Below, one piece after another: positions 44,501 to 51,816 of a stretch of DNA of 64,000 nucleotides. The position numbers and the translations under genes are program-made. The stretch is from the NCBI RefSeq assembly GCF_002797935.1, contig NZ_PGER01000001.1, positions 2,356,001 through 2,420,000 of the forward strand. Direction: 5' to 3'. The first letter of the stretch is position 1. The number at the start of each line of letters is the position of its first letter. The notes below the pieces were generated by a model, which was not told the origin of the DNA, searched no databases, and saw only the letters and a list, made by a program, of their open reading frames with translations. Source of the stretch: Flavobacterium sp. 1. Its GTDB lineage: Bacteria > Bacteroidota > Bacteroidia > Flavobacteriales > Flavobacteriaceae.

Positions 44501-45852
44501 ATATGAATGAATTTTTTAAGTAGCGTGAAATTATCATTGAGTATTTTTGTTTCATTTTCTAAAAAGTATTTTTCGCAAAATGGAGATTTAATAATAGCAG
44601 TTAGAACTTCATCTTTCCAATAATTTTCAATATTATTGTCTGATATAGTTTCTGTTATAAAATTATATATTGAATTAGACGCCTCTTCTATTTCTTTCCC
44701 AATCCATAACCTAAATCCACGTCTAATTGCAGGTTCATTTCCTAGATTTTTATAAAATTCTAATGTATTAGAATTTTCAATCTTGTATTTGTCAAAATAT
44801 TTAACCAAACCCCAATCCTCAAAAATATCGTGAGAAGGAACATAAAATCCATTTTCACCGAATAACACACCTTCATTACTTAATTGTTGAATTGCTAATT
44901 GGTCTATATCATTCGCATTAGTTAAAATAGATAATTCTTTAGCTCTTTTAACTGTCAAAGCTATAAACGCAATTTCTCTTCTTGTATTAATAGAATCAGT
45001 AGTTACAGTTTTGTTTTGAATTATATGTTCCCAAAGTTCTTTCTTGAATGTTATCTCACTTATTTTAGACAAATCATTTGTCGATTTTTGAATAAGCCTT
45101 TCAGCCAAACTCAAATATTTTGGGACTCTTAAGATTTCTGTCAAATTTTGATTTGACACGATTTGTTGCAATGTTGGTATATTTTCAACAAAATATTTTA
45201 TTTCATTATCAATAAGTACAGGTACGTTAATGTTTATACATTTATCAACAGAAAATTTAAATTTTAGTGTTTCAATTGCATAATCTCGACACGATACAAT
45301 AATTTTTATATTTGGATTTTCCTTTAGTTCAGATATTAATTCTTGAAATGCTTCTGCTTGACCTTCTAATAATTTTTCAAAGCTATCAATGTAGATAAGT
45401 TTTTTAGGAAATTCAGTAAATTCATTAAAAACATCTCCAATGCTATCATCAATATTTACTTTATTTAATGTAGTTATCAAACTGCTTTCTAAAAACTGGT
45501 CAGCAACAAACGAAATTATACAAGTATCATTTAAAGACTCTAAAAGTTGTTTTGCATAAACTGATTTGCCAGAACCTGCAACGCCATTGATAAAAACAAA
45601 CTGATTGTCATTTAATAAATCCTCAATAGGAATATTTGACAAATCTCGGTTTAAAGTAATTCCAGCAATATTACTTGTAATTTTATCTAATACCTTTTTA
45701 GTTCGCTGAATCGCTTTTAGACTTTTTGTAGATTGATAGTCTGAATTTAATAAAACTTTAAAAACAAATTTATTATCACCAATATGTACATTGCCGCTTC
45801 CTGTATCAATATTACCAGTGTTTACATTTTTAATTTCCATAATCATCCCCAA
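41524..45852 (-). CDS. STAND/NACHT-like NTPase, 1442 aa, with N-terminal amyloid-like motif
   Basis: Residues 8-27 read KNVNTGNIDTGSGNVHIGDN, a Gly/Asn-rich motif shared with the C-terminus of the adjacent upstream protein. The NTPase follows: Walker A INGVAGSGKS (88-97), Walker B KLIYIDSFEK (151-160) and sensor IIVSCRDY (184-191), as in NACHT/STAND signalling ATPases. About 1,000 further residues are helical, rich in Leu/Asn/Lys, a likely sensor. Such proteins are immune receptors (NLR-like, Avs-like) that oligomerise on recognising phage products. The probable start is Met5 (45840); either start overlaps the upstream stop. No nuclease domain is fused, so the effector is likely the neighbour. 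Confidence 0.78.
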   Translation of the reverse strand: MGMIMEIKNVNTGNIDTGSGNVHIGDNKFVFKVLLNSDYQSTKSLKAIQRTKKVLDKITSNIAGITLNRDLSNIPIEDLLNDNQFVFINGVAGSGKSVYAKQLLESLNDTCIISFVADQFLESSLITTLNKVNIDDSIGDVFNEFTEFPKKLIYIDSFEKLLEGQAEAFQELISELKENPNIKIIVSCRDYAIETLKFKFSVDKCININVPVLIDNEIKYFVENIPTLQQIVSNQNLTEILRVPKYLSLAERLIQKSTNDLSKISEITFKKELWEHIIQNKTVTTDSINTRREIAFIALTVKRAKELSILTNANDIDQLAIQQLSNEGVLFGENGFYVPSHDIFEDWGLVKYFDKYKIENSNTLEFYKNLGNEPAIRRGFRLWIGKEIEEASNSIYNFITETISDNNIENYWKDEVLTAIIKSPFCEKYFLENETKILNDNFTLLKKFIHILKISGKDSQQVANTDGWNVIMKFLFEKIDLLKDVYSLILKLIFEWENILYFGIIENQDTPKYVGKIVFKILNDFDEDSSWMNSGESSSLTEKGIKLLYQLSEYIPEEVKIILDDILDDSLDGVKLKRKKIKFALSHFYSGSLPKNFPDELILLANKNWRKKVVKNKENDFYDSSYGIEQHFGLTKKHDFSYFPHSAYQTFFYKLIKFHPWKALEFIIDFTNYVSEQYIESTFLKDDGFGRKSDEIIELELLYDSQIFKIKGSDYLWSINRGGQTTVPYLLQSVVVALERYLYEIGGIESEKIDTILQTFYDKIYKKSNSVILLSVLSSITMAYPQKVGNKLLPFLSDKYFFIWDRHRQMNEYNSGALLNLPNSSAEGDLCDKERKDALGWQHRTKYSLGFQSFIFEYQVRYVDFRDEIFQMFDILKSKIKEDDIYGKKILVEIDLRNQKIEKIENEEGKVMLQISPNYSIDKKLENVIIKNQEESIISNKDSSYSLWVTNIYQKKSEENKTYKFWKECYNYLTDGNNSYSDPIMVFPVGTFAVLGLESFDSELNEIEFEFCIETIIDISNKIFQKQLNEYDFENPDFSISIYDYNSIFTILPKLLNFKAKITTNQKNTIRGLIYTFLRDMNVQKEHHLKLFYKSFKEVLWKIDYQFAHNCFISLILYAEFNQKYPRQNQYSEKQIEEIQLEEKDILDFVQNNKEEFVFSNVSYSSHSQWDLEKALFIFPTNELFYFSNDFVQIIFKAQIDSYTLDLDEYSSTNYYKIGNTIKDVVNEFLLENEFTENSRQLFNQIIDVNLNLVYENRKVYDIKKYVESLIESFYYKVDSNSENELIKTNFWFYWEELYLKIKKNNNFSQEFLFYSSYWNSDVKNWKVLKDKSEKYLINIENLSYINIKALMQLLSNVGFDYLMPNGLKVLVKHLKVDSTRIEYYYGEKLIMNCFKQKIKEIKEDRILLDDFLWLLDLMINLGSSKAYLIRENIILYKSIIK

Positions 45853-46216
45853 TTCTGAAATTACCTCCTCCAGTATTTACATTTCCAGTATTTACATTTT
45901 TACTATTAGAAATCGTATTTTCAATCTTTGGAAGTTTCTCCATAAGTTCTTTTAAATAATTATTGAATTCAGGATTATCTTCAATAGAATTTTCAATAAT
46001 TGCTTTAGCAATATTTTGTTTCTCTTTGTTTTCCGGCTCTTTTTGAAGTTCTAATAATGCTTTCTTTGGTTTATCATCTTTAAAAAATAAAGATTTAAAC
46101 CAATTTATTGCGCTTTCAGAAACACTCTCGAATCCTTTTTCAGTAAATTTTTCTATTCCCTTTTTTCCTAATTCAATTAAAAAAGGTGTTATAATTGCCA
46201 TCGTAACTGGTTCCAT
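45830..46216 (-). CDS. Putative amyloid-coupled effector of the STAND NTPase
   Basis: The 128-residue protein begins MEPVTMAIITPFLIELGKKG, a hydrophobic/amphipathic helix, with further helices to about residue 48, then a charged linker and helices 54-97. It ends with KNVNTGNVNTGGGNFRIGDD (106-125), 14 of 20 residues identical to residues 8-27 of the downstream NTPase. The layout (helical domain plus C-terminal motif in the partner gene; the same motif at the receptor N-terminus) is that of bacterial amyloid-signalling NLR/effector pairs with Bell-type membrane-acting domains. The gene overlaps the NTPase start. Function inferred. Confidence 0.6.
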   Translation of the reverse strand: MEPVTMAIITPFLIELGKKGIEKFTEKGFESVSESAINWFKSLFFKDDKPKKALLELQKEPENKEKQNIAKAIIENSIEDNPEFNNYLKELMEKLPKIENTISNSKNVNTGNVNTGGGNFRIGDDYGN

Positions 46217-46243
46217 ATTTTTTTATAATTTAATAGTTTTCCT

Positions 46244-46251
46244 CAAATATA
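46244..46251 (-). promoter_or_regulatory. -7 element of the effector-NTPase operon
   Basis: TATATTTG on the minus strand, 28 bases before the ATG at 46216. Confidence 0.5.
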
Positions 46252-46322
46252 ATTATAATAATTTTCTTAATATTGCGGAAATCCGTAAAAAGTAAATGAA
46301 TTCGTTAATGTGTTGTAAATTA

Positions 46323-46354
46323 AAACCTAACAGGTTTTGGAACCTGTTAGGTTT
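46323..46354 (-). terminator. rtcB terminator
   Basis: AAACCTAACAGGTT (46323-46336) and AACCTGTTAGGTTT (46341-46354) are perfect 14-bp arms just after the rtcB stop. Confidence 0.85.
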
Positions 46355-46356
46355 GT

Positions 46357-47778
46357 TTAATCTTCTCTACTTCCGTCATCAGCCATTCGTACCATTTTTG
46401 GAGTAAACTTCGCCACTACATCAACCAATTCCTGTTGGGCTTCCATAACCTGATTGATATCTTTGTAAGCCATTGGCGCTTCGTCTAAACCTGCACCGAT
46501 AAGCGTTACGCCGTGATCTTTCAAAATGGTCTGCATTTCATTTTTGGTAATGGTTTTGATCGCCTGAGTTCTGCTCATTTGTCTTCCTGCTCCATGTGAA
46601 GCGGAGTTAATAGCATTCTTCTCGCCTTTTCCTCTTACCAAAAATCCTGGTGCCGTCATACTTCCCGGAATAATTCCCATCACGCCTTTTCCTGCCGGAG
46701 TTGCTCCTTTTCTATGCACAATAACTTCTTCGCCATTCCAGATTTCTTTCCAGGCAAAGTTGTGGTGGTTTTCGACTTTCGCCAAAACTACAGCACCTAA
46801 AGCTTTCTGCATTTTGACATGAATAATTTCATGACAGGCCGACGCATAATCTCCCGCCAAGTTCATCGCCATCCAATATTCCTGACCCAATTGAGAATTC
46901 ATATCCAAATAGGCTAAATTTTTGGCAACATCTGGAAGTTTACAAACGTCTTTTGCAATTTTGGTATAATGTCCCGCAATAGTTGCTCCCATTCCTCTAG
47001 AACCCGAATGCGTCAACAAAGCCACATATTTTCCTTTTGGAATATTCAAAACGGCATCGTCTTTTGCAAATTCCATGATTCCGAATTCCACAAAGTGATT
47101 TCCTCCGCCAGATGAACCCAATTGGGACCAGGCTTTGTCTTTTAAGTGCTGAACAAACGGAATCCTATTGAAAACATCATTTTCTAAAACCGCATGCTCT
47201 GATTTGTATTGTCCGTGAAAACCGTGTCCCGCACCAAACTTGGTATGAGCAACCAATTCTCTTTTGAATTTAGCTTCGTTTTCATAATAGAATCCTTCGG
47301 GAATATCATAAACAGACAATGCCATTCTGCAACCAATATCGACTCCCACTCCATAAGGAATAATGGCATTTTTGGTTGCCAAAACTCCGCCAATCGGCAA
47401 TCCGTAACCTTGATGTGCATCGGGCATTAAAGCTCCAGCGACAGTTACAGGCAACTGCATGGCGACTTCCATTTGTTTCCTGGCACCTTCTTCGATGTGT
47501 TCTGCTCCGTAAGAAGCATATGCATTTGGGTTTGGATTTAAAGCGATGAAATCTTCTGGTTTTTCACTTGCTTTTTCGATCAAAGCTATAGCTAATGGAC
47601 TGAAAATTTTATCGTCTATATATTGTTCTGGAGTTTCTAGTACATTTTTGAAATGTGTTATCATTTCATCTCTTTTGAAACCATTTCTTTTTCTGTTAAT
47701 TTTCAATGCAATTCCTATGATTTCGCCCTGAGGAAAACCTAGTTCCATTAATTCAAATCCGTTGATTTGTGTTTCCAT
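46357..47778 (-). CDS. rtcB: RtcB-family RNA ligase
   Basis: The 473-residue RtcB ligase has metal and GMP-site motifs: MPDAHQGYGLPIGG (about 120), GVGVDIGCRMA (Asp-Cys, about 144-154), GSSGGGNHFVEFG (about 222), LTHSGSRGMG, VENHHNFAW, HRKGATPAGKG and the guanylylated His in INSASHGAGRQMSR (about 400). It joins 2',3'-cyclic or 3'-phosphate RNA ends to 5'-OH ends using GTP. This is the short Bacteroidota form. No archease gene is nearby. It has its own operator module (47816-47846) and a perfect terminator. Confidence 0.95.
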   Translation of the reverse strand: METQINGFELMELGFPQGEIIGIALKINRKRNGFKRDEMITHFKNVLETPEQYIDDKIFSPLAIALIEKASEKPEDFIALNPNPNAYASYGAEHIEEGARKQMEVAMQLPVTVAGALMPDAHQGYGLPIGGVLATKNAIIPYGVGVDIGCRMALSVYDIPEGFYYENEAKFKRELVAHTKFGAGHGFHGQYKSEHAVLENDVFNRIPFVQHLKDKAWSQLGSSGGGNHFVEFGIMEFAKDDAVLNIPKGKYVALLTHSGSRGMGATIAGHYTKIAKDVCKLPDVAKNLAYLDMNSQLGQEYWMAMNLAGDYASACHEIIHVKMQKALGAVVLAKVENHHNFAWKEIWNGEEVIVHRKGATPAGKGVMGIIPGSMTAPGFLVRGKGEKNAINSASHGAGRQMSRTQAIKTITKNEMQTILKDHGVTLIGAGLDEAPMAYKDINQVMEAQQELVDVVAKFTPKMVRMADDGSRED

Positions 47779-47815
47779 TTTTATTTTCTTTTAAAGTGGC
47801 AAAGATTCATATTGA

Positions 47816-47846
47816 CAAAGGTCTTATACTGCTGTGCAGTTATTTT
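47816..47846 (-). promoter_or_regulatory. Operator/promoter module 'd' of rtcB
   Basis: On the minus strand AAAATAACTGCACAGCAGTA is followed so that TTTG ends 29 nt from the start of AATAACT (GACCTTTG, 47823-47816). The half-site AATAACTGC is kept but the palindrome is imperfect. It overlaps the stop of the upstream HEPN gene. A second AATCTTTG lies at 47806-47799. Confidence 0.6.
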
Positions 47847-48418
47847 AATATAAATCGACCACCGTTTTCTTGTTGCAGTAATAAAATTTCATTAATTCTC
47901 TTAATTTCGGCTATTATTGGTTTTATTTCATATTCCACATTGAACATCTTAAAAATATGTTTATCATAAAAATATGCTCTAAAAAATATTCTTGCATCAT
48001 CTACGTAAGTTATTGGTCCTACGTATTTCTGCATGACTATTCCGTTAATAAATTCTTTTAAAAAATCATCTAGATTTTCATCAAAGTGCTCAATAAGATT
48101 TCTCATTTTTCTATCTCTCAAAAGATTAGAATAGTTAATATTATAAACTTCGCGTAACTTTTCCGCTCTATTTTTATAATTCCCAGTATTCTTTGAAGGC
48201 CAAAAAAACCGAGAAATTGCTCCTACATTAAGAATGATATTTTGAAGCAAATCTAAAATCACATCATCATTTTGACAATCGTAATATTCTTTTTTCCAAA
48301 AATCGTTTAATGATTCAACATCATTCAAAATTGAACGTGTTTTGGTTAATAAAGCTTTACTATAAAAAGCTTCATTAAAAGGATGGATTTCAAATTCTGA
48401 ATTTTTCATATCTATCAA
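47840..48418 (-). CDS. HEPN-like protein
   Basis: The 192-residue all-helical protein carries RKMRNLIEHFDENLDDFL (about 102-119). RN-x3-H matches the R-x4-6-H motif of HEPN ribonucleases, with the acidic DE that usually follows. The N-terminus contains a helix FNEAFYSKALLTKTRSILND. HEPN proteins cleave or bind RNA, often tRNA, in toxin and abortive infection systems. It lies between the AbiV-like gene and rtcB and has its own copy of the shared operator. Met1 is ten bases past the -7 element, so translation may start at Met4 or be leaderless. Confidence 0.6.
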   Translation of the reverse strand: MIDMKNSEFEIHPFNEAFYSKALLTKTRSILNDVESLNDFWKKEYYDCQNDDVILDLLQNIILNVGAISRFFWPSKNTGNYKNRAEKLREVYNINYSNLLRDRKMRNLIEHFDENLDDFLKEFINGIVMQKYVGPITYVDDARIFFRAYFYDKHIFKMFNVEYEIKPIIAEIKRINEILLLQQENGGRFILK

Positions 48419-48427
48419 TTTATTTTT

Positions 48428-48466
48428 TAAAGATTCAAAATACTACTGCGTAGTTATTTTGCGTAG
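48428..48466 (-). promoter_or_regulatory. Operator/promoter module 'b'
   Basis: On the minus strand CTACGCAAAATAACTACGCA (48466-48447) is followed by GTAG and TATTTTGAATCTTTA. The -7-like AATCTTTA (48435-48428) ends 31 nt from the start of AATAACT. TATTTTGAAT is shared with module 'a'. Confidence 0.65.
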
Positions 48467-48497
48467 ATAAATTTATTCAAAGCTCAATGATAATTTT

Positions 48498-49121
48498 TTA
48501 ATCAAATTTTGAATTTAGAAGTTCTTCTATCTTTTTTTGAGTTTGAATAGATGCTTCTTCTTCATCTAAACTGCCACGAGTTTCGAAAAGAATATCATAA
48601 TTATCAATACCAAGTTTTATAAATGGTTTTCCAACTTGCAATCTAAATTTGGCATGTTTAGAAATCTTATCTAACATATCGTTAGTAATAATTTCAGATG
48701 GTTTATAAAATTCTCCATCTTTGTAAGAAGTATAGAGACTATAATTTTTATAATCATTAGAAACAGCAACATCAACTCTATCAAATATAAATTCTTCAAT
48801 CAATTTTTTCGAATAGGAACTTTTCTCAATTTGCAAAGCAAACATAAAATCGATACCTTGAGAAGTTTCAGTTTTAACGGTATGACTTCTAAAATCTTTA
48901 AAAAACTTTTTTGTCTCTTCAATATCTTCTATATTACCATTTAAGACAAATTGAAATATTAAAAATGCTTTTCCTATTTCTTCAATAGAAAATTGAAAAA
49001 GTGTATAAGCTCTAGCATTCTTATTATGTTTTGCTAGAATCTCAGCTTCTTCAATTAATTCTTCAGCATTATTAAAAGCTTTTTCAATAGCTTGAAAATA
49101 TTGTTCTTTAACAAGTTTCAT
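48498..49121 (-). CDS. AbiV-family abortive infection protein (HEPN-type)
   Basis: The 207-residue protein begins with paired helices AFNNAEELIEEAEILAKHNK and ARAYTLFQFSIEEIGKAFLI, the AbiV signature (Glu-rich helix, then the FxxSxEEIGKA motif), with FFKDFRSHTVKTE following where AbiV proteins have a conserved R-x-H-x-x-K. AbiV of lactococci blocks phage protein synthesis. Here it is co-directional with the RING/TerD-like gene (90-base gap) and probably on that transcript, in an RtcB locus, pointing to RNA-level conflict. Confidence 0.75.
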   Translation of the reverse strand: MKLVKEQYFQAIEKAFNNAEELIEEAEILAKHNKNARAYTLFQFSIEEIGKAFLIFQFVLNGNIEDIEETKKFFKDFRSHTVKTETSQGIDFMFALQIEKSSYSKKLIEEFIFDRVDVAVSNDYKNYSLYTSYKDGEFYKPSEIITNDMLDKISKHAKFRLQVGKPFIKLGIDNYDILFETRGSLDEEEASIQTQKKIEELLNSKFD

Positions 49122-49211
49122 AAATATTCAGGTTTTAATTTAAAAAAATCAGCTCTTCTTCATTAGTGAACACAAAAACCACGGATTCAATCAAGAATCC
49201 ATGGTTTAAAT

Positions 49212-51452
49212 TTAATCAATTAATAATTGCGTAACTGCCGCAGCGTTCATTGCCCATTGCGCGTTGTACACCTCATCAGCATTTTCATCCTCTGTGATTG
49301 TCAAACCTTGAGCTTCCGCTTTAAGTTGTAACAAACTACCAATATTCAATTTGCTGTTTAATTTTGACAACAATGCCTGAACTCCTTTAAAATCCAAACC
49401 TTGAACAACCTGACCTCCAAAAGTCATCTCTAACCAAACGATTTCTCTTTTGGCTACATCCAACACTCCGAAAACCAAACCTTTGGCAACATTTTGCGTA
49501 ATGCGAACCTGATGATCTACACAAGATGGGTCATATGCCACACCAGTAGTTTCTGAAATTCGCATCGGGAACTTACTATTCATCCAACCCACAACAAGAT
49601 TTGGTGTAATGCTTCCATTGCTGTAAGCATTACAAGTAAAAGTTACAAATTTTGCTTTGGCTTTCGCTAATTCATCGATGTTGATGTTGATATATTCTGC
49701 CGTTCCAATTTTATTAGGAATGCTTCGGATATCACCACTGTGCTGACAACCTGTTGTAGTCAATCGGCTGAAAGAACACATATCCAATTTATCTTCATAA
49801 GCAATATGGCAACTCAAATCCATATCCAAATGTTGGGCTGGCAAATCTTTACCCCATTGCATAAACAACCGCACTTCATTACCCTCAATTGGGAAACGTG
49901 TTCCCATTAAAGCCACTGGTAAATCCTGAACAGTCTCACTTCTGTCTCCAATAGAAACCGGCATATTAAACAATTGCGAATCAATATACATCGTTTTGTT
50001 CGTGTTTGTGATTGCTGCAAATCTTTTTTTCATCGCCAAAAGACACAAGGCTTCGATTTGATTTTTCATCGCTTCTAATTGTGCTTCGTCGTATAAGTTC
50101 AATAAACCATTTGGCGCAATTCTTTTGTTGGTTCCACCCAAAGGCTTCACACTTCTTTGTATGTTTTTATCAAAATAATTTTGTGCATACATGTTTAATG
50201 TAAAAACCAATCTTGCCGGAACTTTATCGATAATCTCCGTAAAATGCGCAATTGTTTCATCTGCACCAAACCAAAGCATATTCGAAAACAACGAACGTGC
50301 AAACAAACCTGGACGTTGTTTCAATAAAGCAAATGTTTTATCAGCATCAAATTTGATTCTGTTCGTATTCACTTTACTTTGCCAAACATCATAAACCTGA
50401 TTGTAAAATACATCCATTAAAAAGGCTAATTTTTCAAAACCTTTTCTTTTACTGTATTCTGCCAAACGCAATGCTCTGATAAAACGAACCCACATGCCTC
50501 TTTTTGGATGCATGATTTCGCAGATCGCTTCTACTTCCATATCCAAATTATTCAGCCAATTGGCAACCATCAAACATTCTTTTCTTGAATATTTAAGTTT
50601 CAAATCTTTTTTAGAAGCTAGTATAGCCTGTGCACTTGTATCCAAAGCATTGTGAAAATGTTGTGCGTTTTTTGATGTTCTCTGAATAATAGTTTTTGGC
50701 TCGATAATCTGTAGCATTCCCGTATTCTTGAACCACAAATATCTTAAGATATCTGTAGGCGTTTTGAAATATTGAGATGTACTTTCTGCTTTACCTTCTG
50801 CAATTAAAACATCAATAACTAACATCAACGTTTCCTTCATCGTAATATCTATTTTTGGCAATGGTAAATATTTCATTGCCATTTTCAAACTCTCTATCTG
50901 CGTAGCGTCTAAAGCAGTTTTAGATTGTAATAACGATTTGTAAAAGTCTTCCAACTCCTTTTCGTTCCATAAACCCAATACTTTTAATTTGCTTCCCTGA
51001 CCAAAATTTTCGATTTTACCGAATTCAAGTGGAGTTCCGCAGAATGGACAACCATTGTATCTTTCTAATGGAAATGTATTGTAAGGAATTGTGTGGCCAC
51101 ATTGCAAAGCCATACCGTTATTCGTTTTAAAAACGTTTCCGAAAAAAGTCACGATATGATCTAAAACAGTTTCTCCTGTTGGAATATCCCATTCCTTAAC
51201 CAAAGGTGTCCAGTTTTTATCTGTTCCTAAAACTTCTTTTAGAGCTTCTAAAACTTCCACTTTATAATTTGGGTTCACATTATTTAAAGCATGTAATAAT
51301 GATTCGGAAAATGTAAATCCAAGTTTGGAAACATTGGCTACTAAAACCGAGGTTGTTCCTGATAATTTTTTGATATCATTCGCAATCATTTCTGTTGGAA
51401 TGAAAATTGCGTTTTGACGCAAACTGATTTTTAATAATGCTGCTGTTTTCAT
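49212..51452 (-). CDS. RING/zinc-binding and TerD-like domain protein (MXAN_6230/SCO0854-like)
   Basis: The 746-residue protein has a helical N-terminus, then LQCGHTIPYNTF and GCPFCGTPLEFG (118-138), a RING/zinc-ribbon arrangement with C-x-H and C-P-x-C. A long helical-repeat region spans about 180-470 (WLNNLDMEVEAICEIMHPKR; KQRPGLFARSLFSNMLWFGA). A C-terminal domain (about 520-690) with DMDLSCHIAYED, HSGDIRSIPN and EYININIDELAK follows the TerD pattern. I recall this as the MXAN_6230/SCO0854 RING family; a TROVE relation of the helical part is possible but not proven. Its leader contains tRNA-derived pieces and 20-bp repeats, so it may bind RNA. Confidence 0.7.
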   Translation of the reverse strand: MKTAALLKISLRQNAIFIPTEMIANDIKKLSGTTSVLVANVSKLGFTFSESLLHALNNVNPNYKVEVLEALKEVLGTDKNWTPLVKEWDIPTGETVLDHIVTFFGNVFKTNNGMALQCGHTIPYNTFPLERYNGCPFCGTPLEFGKIENFGQGSKLKVLGLWNEKELEDFYKSLLQSKTALDATQIESLKMAMKYLPLPKIDITMKETLMLVIDVLIAEGKAESTSQYFKTPTDILRYLWFKNTGMLQIIEPKTIIQRTSKNAQHFHNALDTSAQAILASKKDLKLKYSRKECLMVANWLNNLDMEVEAICEIMHPKRGMWVRFIRALRLAEYSKRKGFEKLAFLMDVFYNQVYDVWQSKVNTNRIKFDADKTFALLKQRPGLFARSLFSNMLWFGADETIAHFTEIIDKVPARLVFTLNMYAQNYFDKNIQRSVKPLGGTNKRIAPNGLLNLYDEAQLEAMKNQIEALCLLAMKKRFAAITNTNKTMYIDSQLFNMPVSIGDRSETVQDLPVALMGTRFPIEGNEVRLFMQWGKDLPAQHLDMDLSCHIAYEDKLDMCSFSRLTTTGCQHSGDIRSIPNKIGTAEYININIDELAKAKAKFVTFTCNAYSNGSITPNLVVGWMNSKFPMRISETTGVAYDPSCVDHQVRITQNVAKGLVFGVLDVAKREIVWLEMTFGGQVVQGLDFKGVQALLSKLNSKLNIGSLLQLKAEAQGLTITEDENADEVYNAQWAMNAAAVTQLLID

Positions 51453-51636
51453 TTTTTTTAATTTTTAAAATTTAGATAATTGTGTTCCTGATTTCTACCT
51501 AAAAGATTTTGAAGTAAGAAACACTTGACCTTAAAATTTGAGTGTAATGGACTAACTGATTCAAAGTGACAGTTTGGTGGGTTTCCCCCGAAGTAAGTTA
51601 ATCTTGACCCTCATTTTATTAATGATGATTTTAAAA

Positions 51637-51672
51637 CTGTGTTCGGATTCGAACCGAAAGTAGCCGTTGTCT
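51637..51672 (-). ncRNA. tRNA 3'-half-like element after repeat copy 3
   Basis: The minus strand directly after a repeat reads AGACAACGGCTAC then TTCGG-TTCGAAT-CCGAA, a perfect T-arm, then CACAG. There is no matching 5' half. The repeat abuts where the anticodon loop would begin, the same side as in the split tRNA-Asp. Confidence 0.6.
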
Positions 51673-51700
51673 GAAGTAAGTTTTAATTGACCATTAATTG

Positions 51701-51816
51701 TGGAGCAGGTGGGATTCGAACCCACGACCGATGGCGTGACAAGCGGAAGTAAGTTTTAATTGACCTTTTAGGATAATTTTAAAACTAACATTGCTCTACC
51801 GCTGAGCTACTGCCCC
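51701..51816 (-). ncRNA. tRNA-Asp(GTC) interrupted by a 44-nt insert in the anticodon stem
   Basis: 5' part: GGGGCAG-TA-GCTC-AGCGGTA-GAGC-A-ATG. 3' part: GC-TTGTCAC-GCCAT-CGGTC, then GTGGG-TTCGAAT-CCCAC, CTGCTCC and A73. Removing the 44 nt between them gives a canonical tRNA with perfect stems (ATGGC/GCCAT, acceptor with one G-T) and anticodon GTC. The insert ends with one full copy of the 20-bp repeat plus one base. Neither half is mutated, so pairing has been maintained despite the insert. Confidence 0.8.

Noticed and set aside
49212..51452. Calling the 746-aa protein a Ro60/TROVE protein
   Set aside because: The genomic setting invites it, but the visible motifs are RING-like zinc and TerD-like; the helical part alone is not enough evidence.
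51553..51573. A further Asp anticodon arm (CAAA-CTGTCAC-TTTG)
   Set aside because: A better five-pair hairpin (AACTG/CAGTT) uses the same bases and no D- or T-arm accompanies it.
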